The notes under the pieces: generated by a model
What the model saw: the letters and a program-made list of their open reading frames with translations, nothing else
The model's database searches: none
What the model was told of the DNA's origin: nothing
Source of the DNA: Desulfococcus sp. 4484_241
GTDB taxonomy: Bacteria > Desulfobacterota > Desulfobacteria > Desulfobacterales > Desulfosudaceae
Assembly (NCBI GenBank): GCA_002085115.1
Contig: MZGQ01000050.1
Location: 1 to 34,589, forward strand
Reading direction: 5' to 3'
DNA: 34,589 nucleotides
Translations under genes and position numbers: made by a program
Shown here: positions 25,982 to 32,439 of the stretch, piece after piece
Numbering within the stretch: the first letter of the stretch is position 1
Layout: every line of letters begins with the position of its first letter

Positions 25982-26532
25982 CCAGGCAAAAAAAAACCGT
26001 GGATCACTTCTTAAACGAGAAGATAAGGGTATGTCAGGATGCAGATGGCTACCGTTTCTCGGTTGATGCCGTTATACTGGCATGGCATGTTTTCCCTTCT
26101 TCCGGGGCAAAAATAATAGACCTTGGTACAGGATGCGGCATAATACCTCTCATACTGGCCTACCGTTATCCTTCGGTATCGATCACCGGGATCGAGCTGC
26201 AACCCAGGCTGGCCGAACTCGCTTCTGAAAACGTGAAGTCCAACGGGTTTGAAGACCGCATAAAAATAATTAACGCAGACATCAAAGACACGCACCGACA
26301 CCTTCCACGCGGAAAAGCCGATATCGTTGTTTGCAACCCGCCGTTTATAAAGGCAGATTCAGGCAGGATAAATCCCCATCCGGAAAGGGCTGTCGCAAGG
26401 CATGAACTTGCCATAACCCTTGGCGATATAGTGGCACAGGCCAAAAGGCTGCTGTCAGTGCACGGCGAATTTACAGCCATATACCCTGCCTTCCGACTGC
26501 CCGACCTGATCACAGCCACTGGTTCTGTATAA
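25978..26532 (+). CDS. tRNA1(Val) (adenine-N6)-methyltransferase-like protein (TrmN6 type), N-terminal part
   Basis: 184 residues resemble the TrmN6/YfiC branch of SAM-dependent methyltransferases, which modify A37 of tRNA-Val in E. coli. The SAM loop is DLGTGCGIIPL, and the catalytic NPPF motif is in VVCNPPFIKADSG, followed by HPERAVARHE, typical of the family. The frame breaks after RLPDLITA (about 26512-26520) and stops soon after. About 40-45 residues before the C-terminus are missing. The frame change fits a loss of 2 modulo 3 nt. It is coupled to the DciA-like gene. The SAM site is intact, but the shortened protein is probably unstable. Confidence 0.8.
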   Translation: MTRQKKTVDHFLNEKIRVCQDADGYRFSVDAVILAWHVFPSSGAKIIDLGTGCGIIPLILAYRYPSVSITGIELQPRLAELASENVKSNGFEDRIKIINADIKDTHRHLPRGKADIVVCNPPFIKADSGRINPHPERAVARHELAITLGDIVAQAKRLLSVHGEFTAIYPAFRLPDLITATGSV

Positions 26533-26581
26533 AGAAAACGGCGAATATACGGCAGAAGCCAATAAGATGTTCATGCCATAG
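26516..26581 (+). pseudogene. C-terminal remnant of the TrmN6-like methyltransferase
   Basis: Immediately after the break, another frame reads PLVLYKENGEYTAEANKM and ends at a stop. This is the usual tail of the family (PPLxVYxxxGxYTxE). It has no start of its own. It shows that the gene's end is still present and that only an internal stretch is lost. Confidence 0.75.
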
Positions 26582-26673
26582 CCTTCTGTTATGCGGTTTG
26601 CCGTCAGACCTGGATTCAAAACACACACCTGCGAACCTGCCTGCACGTCCGGGAGACAGGGCCAACTTTTAAT

Positions 26674-26704
26674 TTGACACCTCGCACCAAAGAGTATAGA
26701 TAAT
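26674..26704 (+). promoter_or_regulatory. Candidate promoter of tRNA-Ser(CGA)
   Basis: TTGACA at 26674-26679 followed by TATAGATAAT at 26695-26704, which allows a -10 at 15-19 nt spacing (TAGATA at 17). It lies about 75 nt before the tRNA, on the same strand. The region 26582-26779 holds nothing else recognisable. Confidence 0.5.
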
Positions 26705-26779
26705 ACGGATTACACCGGCTGCTACATGTCAGCTTGCGACGGGCTTTTCAACCCTGAAAATATATTTAAGGCACAAGCA

Positions 26780-26871
26780 GGAGAGGTGGCCGAGAGGCTG
26801 AAGGCACCGCTCTCGAAAAGCGGCATCCTGTTAACGCGGGATCGGGGGTTCAAATCCCTCCCTCTCCGCCA
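26780..26871 (+). tRNA. tRNA-Ser, anticodon CGA
   Basis: A 92-nt class II tRNA including an encoded CCA. The acceptor stem pairs GGAGAGG with CCTCTCC. The anticodon stem CCGCT/AGCGG encloses loop CTCGAAA with anticodon CGA, reading UCG codons. A long variable arm follows (with GCATCCTG...CGGGATC), and the T-arm holds GGTTCAAAT. The discriminator is G, as in serine tRNAs. Confidence 0.95.
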
Positions 26872-26901
26872 TTGACAAGCGCATAAAAATACGCATATAT
26901 C
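26872..26901 (+). promoter_or_regulatory. Candidate promoter of tRNA-Ser(GGA)
   Basis: TTGACA at 26872-26877, directly after the first tRNA's CCA, and TATATC at 26896-26901 give an 18-nt spacing. The second tRNA may therefore be transcribed by itself as well as by read-through. Confidence 0.45.
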
Positions 26902-26943
26902 AGGGCAACCGGCGCCCGGCGGCATGTGGACACACTGCATTGC

Positions 26944-27034
26944 GGAGAGATGGCCGAGCTGGCTGAAGGTGCACGACTGGAAATCGTGTGTGCTGTAAAA
27001 GGCACCGAGGGTTCGAATCCCTCTCTCTCCGCCA
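26944..27034 (+). tRNA. tRNA-Ser, anticodon GGA
   Basis: A 91-nt class II tRNA including CCA. The acceptor stem pairs GGAGAGA with TCTCTCC. The anticodon stem CACGA/TCGTG encloses CTGGAAA with anticodon GGA, reading UCC and UCU codons. A long variable arm and the T-arm with GGTTCGAAT are present. It lies 61 nt before dnaX, a place where tRNA-Ser genes are often found. Confidence 0.95.
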
Positions 27035-27094
27035 CAAACCGTATGCGGCAGGTACCGGTAAAATTTCATCAAACATGGGAAGACAATCCAGGTA

Positions 27095-27784
27095 ATGTCC
27101 TATCTTGTTCTTGCACGTAAATACCGGCCCCAGACATTCGAAGAGGTCGTTGAGCAGAAGCAGGTTACGCTGACCCTGACAAATGCAATAAAAGCCGGCC
27201 GCGTTGCCCATGCGATCCTGTTCTCCGGGCCGCGTGGAACCGGGAAAACCACCATCGCCCGCATACTTGCCAAAGCGATGAACTGCGAAAAAGGCCCAAC
27301 ACCCCGGCCCTGCAATGTCTGCCGGTCCTGTATGGAAATAACGGCAGGGGCTGCCACGGATGTTTTTGAGATCGACGGCGCATCCAACAACAGCGTCGAC
27401 CAGGTAAGGGAACTGCGCGAAAACGCAAGGTTCATGCCGGCACACAGCCCTTACAAGATATACATAATCGACGAAGTGCACATGCTCTCAAAATCCGCTT
27501 TCAATGCCCTGCTGAAAACCCTTGAAGAGCCGCCGCCGCATGTCATGTTTTTTTTCGCCACCACCGAACCGCACAAGGTGCCGGTCACGATACTTTCCCG
27601 GTGTCAGCGCCATGATCTTTCCTACATATCGATTGATCCGATAGTAGGACACCTGGAGATGATATGCGGCAAGGAGGGGGTGAAGATGGAGAGATTTCAC
27701 ACGACATGGTGTTACAGACACTGGGTGTGCTCGATAATGATACGCTTTTCCAGCTTTCAGATTCAGTCCTGGACCGTGACATAA
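27095..27784 (+). CDS. dnaX: DNA polymerase III gamma/tau subunit, N-terminal fragment
   Basis: The ATPase part of the clamp-loader subunit. It begins YLVLARKYRPQTFEEVV and has Walker A GPRGTGKT (45-52), the zinc-binding Cys set (64, 73, 76, 79), Walker B with IIDEVHML, and the sensor-1 region ILSRCQR. After KEGVKM, at about 27681-27692, the family sequence stops and the frame reads a meaningless tail. About 30 residues that normally hold ADGSMRDALSLLDQ (sensor 2 and lid) are missing. dnaX is essential in known bacteria, so an assembly fault is the likeliest cause. This is not the known programmed frameshift, which lies later in dnaX at an A-rich slippery site and loses no sequence. Confidence 0.88.
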   Translation: MSYLVLARKYRPQTFEEVVEQKQVTLTLTNAIKAGRVAHAILFSGPRGTGKTTIARILAKAMNCEKGPTPRPCNVCRSCMEITAGAATDVFEIDGASNNSVDQVRELRENARFMPAHSPYKIYIIDEVHMLSKSAFNALLKTLEEPPPHVMFFFATTEPHKVPVTILSRCQRHDLSYISIDPIVGHLEMICGKEGVKMERFHTTWCYRHWVCSIMIRFSSFQIQSWTVT

Positions 27785-28944
27785 AAAGAGCCCTGGAAAT
27801 CCTGGATAACGTTTACAGAAGCGGGCATGACATAAAAAAATTCTATTCTGAAGTCATGGCCCACCTGAGAAACCTTCTTGTCATAAAGGTTGGGGCCGGC
27901 GATGAACTTTCGTCATCCATACCATCCTCCGAAGTAAAACGCCTGGAGGAGCAGGCGGCCAGAATGTCCGAGCTCTTTTTAACCCAGGCGCTTTCGCTAA
28001 TGATGGCTGACGAGGAAAAGGTACGGTTTTCACAACATCCAAGAATTGTTATGGAGATGGTATTTGTAAAGCTTGCAAAAACGGCCCGGGCGCTGCCCGT
28101 TGATATGCTTATAAAAAAGATAGATGAACTGAAAAATGAATTATCATCCATGGCGCCTGAAAATTTTTCAGTCCCCGAAGTGGAACCCGGCCCGTTGACT
28201 GATGAACAAGACACAAGGGACAAGACATTTCATGCGCCGCATTCTGAAGGAGAAACAGGTCCGGCTGACACCGGAAAACCAGCCATGGACGTGAACAGGG
28301 TTGTACCGGGAAAGCCTGACGACATCCCGGATGACAAGGTTCCGAAAGTAATGGGTGTTGACAGGGCTGCTGACTGGGAGGCCATTTTAGCCATCATTGG
28401 CGACAAGCATCCGCTGCTGGCTGCCAACCTGAACAACAGCACACTTACGGCGGTAAAGGACAACAGGCTGGAGATAAAGGTTTACGGCTCCAAAACCAAC
28501 AGGGCCATACTTCAGCGTAAACAGAGCCTTGATAACTTAAAAAAAATTTGCAGTGATTTTTTCAAAAAAGAGATGGAGATATCCATTACCTACAACGCCA
28601 ACGACACAATCGGCACCGTGAATGGAGGAACGATGAAAGGCGTAGGCAATATGCTCAAACAGGCCCAGAAACTGCAGGCCAGCATGGCCAGGCTGCAGGA
28701 GGAGCTGGCGGATAGAACGGTTGAAGCCACGGCAGGAGGAGGGATGGTAAAGGCTGTTGCAAATGGACGGCAGCAGATAACTTCCCTTGTTATAGAAAAG
28801 GAGGTTGTAGATCCAGAGGATGTCGAAATGCTCCAGGATCTGGTTATAGCCGCCGTAAACGAGGCTTTGGCCAAGTCACAGGAGATGGTGTCGTCTGAAA
28901 TGAGCAAACTTGCGGGCGGATTCAACATCCCGGGTTTAATGTAG
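27664..28944 (+). CDS. dnaX: DNA polymerase III gamma/tau subunit, C-terminal fragment, read through in frame into YbaB
   Basis: A 426-residue open frame. Family-like sequence starts at about 27688 with GEISHDMVLQTLGVLDNDTLFQLSD, the start of domain III, then gives the clamp-loader oligomerisation helices (ALEILDNVYRSGHDIKKFYSEV), a low-complexity linker and a tau-like C-terminal domain (WEAILAIIGDKHPLLAANL to EMEISITYNAND, about to 28610). No stop follows: the frame passes straight into ybaB at 28633. The start ATG 27664 is probably not natural. The lack of a stop may be real or may reflect another small indel, since a TGA at 28619-28621 is one frame away and ybaB has its own ribosome site. 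Confidence 0.82.
   Translation: MRQGGGEDGEISHDMVLQTLGVLDNDTLFQLSDSVLDRDIKRALEILDNVYRSGHDIKKFYSEVMAHLRNLLVIKVGAGDELSSSIPSSEVKRLEEQAARMSELFLTQALSLMMADEEKVRFSQHPRIVMEMVFVKLAKTARALPVDMLIKKIDELKNELSSMAPENFSVPEVEPGPLTDEQDTRDKTFHAPHSEGETGPADTGKPAMDVNRVVPGKPDDIPDDKVPKVMGVDRAADWEAILAIIGDKHPLLAANLNNSTLTAVKDNRLEIKVYGSKTNRAILQRKQSLDNLKKICSDFFKKEMEISITYNANDTIGTVNGGTMKGVGNMLKQAQKLQASMARLQEELADRTVEATAGGGMVKAVANGRQQITSLVIEKEVVDPEDVEMLQDLVIAAVNEALAKSQEMVSSEMSKLAGGFNIPGLM
28633..28944 (+). CDS. Nucleoid-associated protein YbaB/EbfC family
   Basis: A 103-residue YbaB/EbfC protein, a small DNA-binding dimer usually encoded between dnaX and recR. Its own start is ATG 28633 with GGAGG 4 nt upstream, so it can be translated separately even though the dnaX frame continues into it. 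Landmarks are GNMLKQAQKLQ, TAGGGMVKAVANGRQQI and EDVEMLQDLVIAAVNEA. The C-terminus GFNIPGLM is typical of the family. Confidence 0.92.
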   Translation: MKGVGNMLKQAQKLQASMARLQEELADRTVEATAGGGMVKAVANGRQQITSLVIEKEVVDPEDVEMLQDLVIAAVNEALAKSQEMVSSEMSKLAGGFNIPGLM

Positions 28945-28987
28945 TCAAAACCGGTCGACAAGCGCAGGGAAAACGTCAACAAACAAG

Positions 28988-29587
28988 ATGAACCATTACC
29001 CGCCATCGATTCGCAATACGATTAAAAGCCTGTCACGACTTCCGGGCATAGGGAGAAAAACTGCTGAAAGGCTTACCATGTACCTGGTACACGCAAGCGA
29101 CCGGGAAATCGGCGAGCTGGTGCGAAGCCTGGTGGAACTGAAAAAAAAGACTTGCCTGTGCTCTGTCTGCTTCAACCTCAGCGACAGCGACGTATGCCCT
29201 ATCTGTGCGGACAGATCGCGGGACCAGACGCTGGTGTGCGTGGTGGAAGGCCCGGCAGAGGTCATGGCAATAGAGCAGACCGGTGCCTTCAAGGGATTGT
29301 ACCACGTACTGCACGGGGTTATATCTCCCATGGACGGCATAGGCCCTGAACATATAAAGGTGCGGGAACTTCTTGACCGGATCGGTAATGGAAAAGTCGA
29401 AGAGGTTGTTATAGCAACAGGCACACGTGTTGAAGGCGAGGCTACTGCATCCTACCTGGCAGGCGAACTGAAACGCTACAACGTGAGGGTCACCCGTCTT
29501 GCTTCAGGTATGCCCTGCGGTGGGGAAGTGAAATACATAGACCCTGTAACACTTAAAACCGCTGTGGAAAAACGCCATGCCATATAA
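28988..29587 (+). CDS. recR: Recombination protein RecR
   Basis: A 199-residue protein of the RecFOR pathway that helps load RecA at gaps. It has the N-terminal helix-hairpin-helix region (SLSRLPGIGRKTAERL), a zinc finger with Cys at about 58, 61, 70 and 73, and the Toprim domain with VVEGPAEVMAIEQTG and the GTRVEGEATASYL block. The length is normal. It lies 43 nt after ybaB and overlaps the next gene by 11 nt. Confidence 0.95.
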   Translation: MNHYPPSIRNTIKSLSRLPGIGRKTAERLTMYLVHASDREIGELVRSLVELKKKTCLCSVCFNLSDSDVCPICADRSRDQTLVCVVEGPAEVMAIEQTGAFKGLYHVLHGVISPMDGIGPEHIKVRELLDRIGNGKVEEVVIATGTRVEGEATASYLAGELKRYNVRVTRLASGMPCGGEVKYIDPVTLKTAVEKRHAI

Positions 29588-30032
29588 AGATTCAGAGCCT
29601 ATATTTACCTGCAAGAAATGCGGCGACTGCTGCAAAGGGTATGGCGGTACCTTCCTCACACAAAACGATATAGAAGCAATATCACGCTATCTGAACATCG
29701 ACACCGAAACTTTTATTACGAACTACTGTGTTATGTCGGGCAGCCGTTATCTTATAGCCCAGGGTAAGGATGGATACTGCATCTTCTGGAACGGGCTTTG
29801 TTCCATACACCCGGTTAAGCCGCGCATGTGCAGGGCATGGCCGTATATAGAAAGCGTTCTCGTGGATGTAAGAAACTGGGAGATCATGGCCTCGATGTGC
29901 CCGGGGATGAGAACAGATGTACCGCCTGAAACCATCCGTGAAATCGTCAAGCGCCATCTTGAAAATGAAAAACCCGACAGCCCCGCAGCCACTCCGGCCC
30001 GGCAGAGCCAGAAAGGGAAGAGCTTGACATGA
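29577..30032 (+). CDS. YkgJ-type cysteine cluster protein
   Basis: A 151-residue protein of the YkgJ/UPF0153 family, which binds zinc or an iron-sulfur centre through clustered Cys. The N-terminal motif CKKCGDCC (Cys 12, 15, 18, 19) and the later GYCIFWNGLCSIHPVKPRMCRAWP-like region (given here only as Cys at about 64, 71 and 81, ending RAWP) are clear. Its biochemical role is unknown. The start overlaps recR, and the stop overlaps the murI start by 4 nt, so it is translated with them. The last 20 residues are low-complexity. Confidence 0.82.
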   Translation: MPYKDSEPIFTCKKCGDCCKGYGGTFLTQNDIEAISRYLNIDTETFITNYCVMSGSRYLIAQGKDGYCIFWNGLCSIHPVKPRMCRAWPYIESVLVDVRNWEIMASMCPGMRTDVPPETIREIVKRHLENEKPDSPAATPARQSQKGKSLT

Positions 30033-30814
30033 TCGGTATATTCGATTCAGGGCTTGGCGGGCTGACCGTGGCACGCGCCATAATGACCGAACTTGCCGGT
30101 TACGACATCATCTATTTTGGTGACACTGCAAGAACGCCATACGGCACCAAGAGCCCCGGCACGGTGGTAAAATACGCCATGCAGAACACCGGGTTCCTGC
30201 TGGAAAAGGGCGCAAGGATAATCGTGATGGCCTGTAACACTGCGTCAAGCGTGGCAACGGAAACGATCGGTGCAAGCTTTGACGAGCCGGTCTTTGAAGT
30301 GATAACCCCTGCCGTCGATCTTGCAACAGCCCGCTCCAGGACCGGTACAATTGGCGTGATAGGAACCAGGGCAACCATAAACAGCAATGTATATGAAAAA
30401 AAAATACTGGAAAGACGCCCGGACGCCAGAGTCTATTCCAGGGCATGTCCGCTGCTGGTTCCACTGGTGGAGGAGGGATGGCTTAAAAAACCTGAAACCA
30501 GGATGATAGTGAAAAAATACCTGCATCCGCTAAAAACCCGGCAGGTAGACACGCTGATACTGGGATGTACACACTACCCCATACTAAAAGACATAATCGG
30601 ACAGAAAATCGGAAAGCGTGTAACAGTAATAGACTCGTCAACTGCCGTCGCCAACGAGGTTAAGCGGTTTATAACAGAAAATCCCCAAATAGACTCCTGT
30701 TTGTCAAAAAACGGGAAGGCCCGTTTTTTCGTGTCGGATATTACAGACCGGTTCAGGGCAACCGCACAGCTCATTCTGAAAAACAGGATCGTTCTTGAGC
30801 ATGTGCCCTGGTAA
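30029..30814 (+). CDS. murI: Glutamate racemase
   Basis: A 261-residue cofactor-free racemase that makes D-glutamate for peptidoglycan. The two catalytic Cys lie in MACNTASSVA (Cys69) and ILGCTHYPIL (Cys180). FDSGLGGLTV and YFGDTARTPYG at the start are typical. The length is normal. ATG 30029 overlaps the previous stop (ATGA). Confidence 0.95.
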   Translation: MIGIFDSGLGGLTVARAIMTELAGYDIIYFGDTARTPYGTKSPGTVVKYAMQNTGFLLEKGARIIVMACNTASSVATETIGASFDEPVFEVITPAVDLATARSRTGTIGVIGTRATINSNVYEKKILERRPDARVYSRACPLLVPLVEEGWLKKPETRMIVKKYLHPLKTRQVDTLILGCTHYPILKDIIGQKIGKRVTVIDSSTAVANEVKRFITENPQIDSCLSKNGKARFFVSDITDRFRATAQLILKNRIVLEHVPW

Positions 30815-30915
30815 AAATTTAAATGGGGGCTGGGCGGTATCGTTGTTTGGTAACGGATTGAGCTTGAGGAAAATATCTGTGCAAACATCCACAACATGCC
30901 AAAAAAACTAAAAAC

Positions 30916-30945
30916 TTGACAATAAACCCAAACTGAATGTAGGCT
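30916..30945 (+). promoter_or_regulatory. Candidate promoter of the LysM protein gene
   Basis: TTGACA at 30916-30921 and, after 18 nt, TAGGCT at 30940-30945 preceded by TG. The -10 matches the consensus at only three positions. It lies 85 nt before the gene in a 215-nt spacer after murI that holds no other recognisable feature. Confidence 0.35.
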
Positions 30946-31029
30946 ATACCGGTAATAACGGGGTTTTTATTATCAGCAAACATATAAATTTTGGAGCCGT
31001 ATTTAGCACAATCCACAAATAGGTGCCTT

Positions 31030-32394
31030 ATGCCAAAGAAAAAAAATCTTTTGCCGTTTATAATGATCGCTGCAATAACGATTATCCTGGCAGCTGCTTT
31101 TGTTCCGGCAGCCATTGCAGAGGACCAGGGTGGAGCCGATATGGCAATAGGCGTTAATTCAACCGGAACGGCAGACAGGCCGGAAACGGACAAAACCGCC
31201 GATGCAGGCGGCCTGAAGAACAAGGCAGCCGCAGACAATCCCGGAACAATGCCGACGGCAACAGAAACTGCCGACAGATCCGGTGAATCAGGCTCGGTCT
31301 CTGCAGAAACCAGCAGTACCGGTGTATCAGATGGCAAGGCAGACCATCCGGAAACAGCTAATAATAATGAAGAGGAGTATGAACCCGGATTTTACTACAC
31401 GGTGAAAAAGGGGGACACCCTCTGGAGCCTTTCAAAAAAATTCTACGATTCGGAATGGGAGTGGCCGGCAATGTGGGGCCAGAACAGCAATATCAGAAAC
31501 CCCCATCTTATCTATCCCGGCCAGCGGATACGCCTTTATCAAAAAACGCCACCGATAGTAGCAAGAGACAAGGAAGTGACACCGCCGCCGACCCCTGCAG
31601 AGCCCAAAGAGGAAGTTCGGGCGCCGGAACCGGAAGAACAACCCCCGGCCAAGAAAAAGGTGGCTGTTTATTACTCATATCCTCCCATAAACAAAGTAGG
31701 ATTTATCCAAAAACTTCCCGAAAAGGGTTTTTGGGCAAAAGAATATATCGATCCTTACAACACCGGGGAGATATTCAAGGTGGAAGGGGATGCACGTGAT
31801 CTGCTTGCACAGGGGGATGTTGTATATATCAGGCAAAACGGGAAAGAACCGTTTATCATAGGTAATACATATTATATATACAAACCGCCTGTCCCTGTAA
31901 AACACCCGGTGACCGAAGAGTATGTCGGGCACCAGTATTTTATTGCAGGCATAGCCGAAGTAACAGCAACACCTCCTGGTTATATTGTTGCAAAAATAAC
32001 GCACTCCTTCCGGGAAATCGGCGTTGGCGACCGTTTAATGCCCCTTGATAAAAGACCCCGTGAAATCGAGGTGAAAGATGCCCCCAACGGAATTAACTGC
32101 ACTATAATATGCTCCGAAGACCACAATGAAATATTCGGGGACAACACTATAGTATTCATAGACAAGGGCGCAAAAGACGGAATACAGCCCGGGCAAAAGC
32201 TTGAAATATACTACAGGCAGACTGGTGAACTGAACGGGAATGAGATGAAGCTGCAGCCGGTCGTATATGGCGACCTTTTTGTCCTGCTTACCAGGGAAAC
32301 AACATCAACAGCCGTGATAACGCGCTGTTACAAAAGTGTGCAACCCGGGGCCTCATGCAGAACAATGCCAGCCGCACCAGGTGACTCATCCTGA
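31030..32394 (+). CDS. Secreted LysM domain protein
   Basis: A 454-residue exported protein. ATG 31030 is chosen because a signal peptide follows at once: MPKKK, a hydrophobic core (7-27) and a likely cut after AIA (about residue 30). After a low-complexity, Thr/Ala/Asp-rich stretch (31-115), one LysM domain spans about 118-171 (YTVKKGDTLWSLSKKFY ... NPHLIYPGQRIRL), which binds peptidoglycan. A Pro/Glu-rich linker (about 175-210) leads to a long beta-rich C-terminal part with no family I can name. The segment EWPAMWGQNSNIRNP is typical of LysM proteins of deltaproteobacteria. A cell-envelope role is inferred, and murI upstream fits but is separately promoted. Confidence 0.8.
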   Translation: MPKKKNLLPFIMIAAITIILAAAFVPAAIAEDQGGADMAIGVNSTGTADRPETDKTADAGGLKNKAAADNPGTMPTATETADRSGESGSVSAETSSTGVSDGKADHPETANNNEEEYEPGFYYTVKKGDTLWSLSKKFYDSEWEWPAMWGQNSNIRNPHLIYPGQRIRLYQKTPPIVARDKEVTPPPTPAEPKEEVRAPEPEEQPPAKKKVAVYYSYPPINKVGFIQKLPEKGFWAKEYIDPYNTGEIFKVEGDARDLLAQGDVVYIRQNGKEPFIIGNTYYIYKPPVPVKHPVTEEYVGHQYFIAGIAEVTATPPGYIVAKITHSFREIGVGDRLMPLDKRPREIEVKDAPNGINCTIICSEDHNEIFGDNTIVFIDKGAKDGIQPGQKLEIYYRQTGELNGNEMKLQPVVYGDLFVLLTRETTSTAVITRCYKSVQPGASCRTMPAAPGDSS

Positions 32395-32439
32395 CAGTGT
32401 CTTCTGCTTATCATTGTCATTTTACGATTCTGGAAACGC

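Noticed and set aside
26926-27120. A 64-residue open frame over tRNA-Ser(GGA)
   Set aside because: It translates the tRNA gene itself, a common false call.
27664-27784. Programmed -1 frameshift in dnaX, as in E. coli
   Set aside because: The known site makes the shorter gamma form later in the gene and loses no coding sequence. Here about 30 conserved residues are missing at the break and no A-rich slippery heptamer is present.
131-32394. Self-splicing introns, inteins or bypass elements as the cause of the split genes
   Set aside because: Those insert extra sequence between conserved parts. Here the parts are adjacent or overlapping and residues are lost, not gained.
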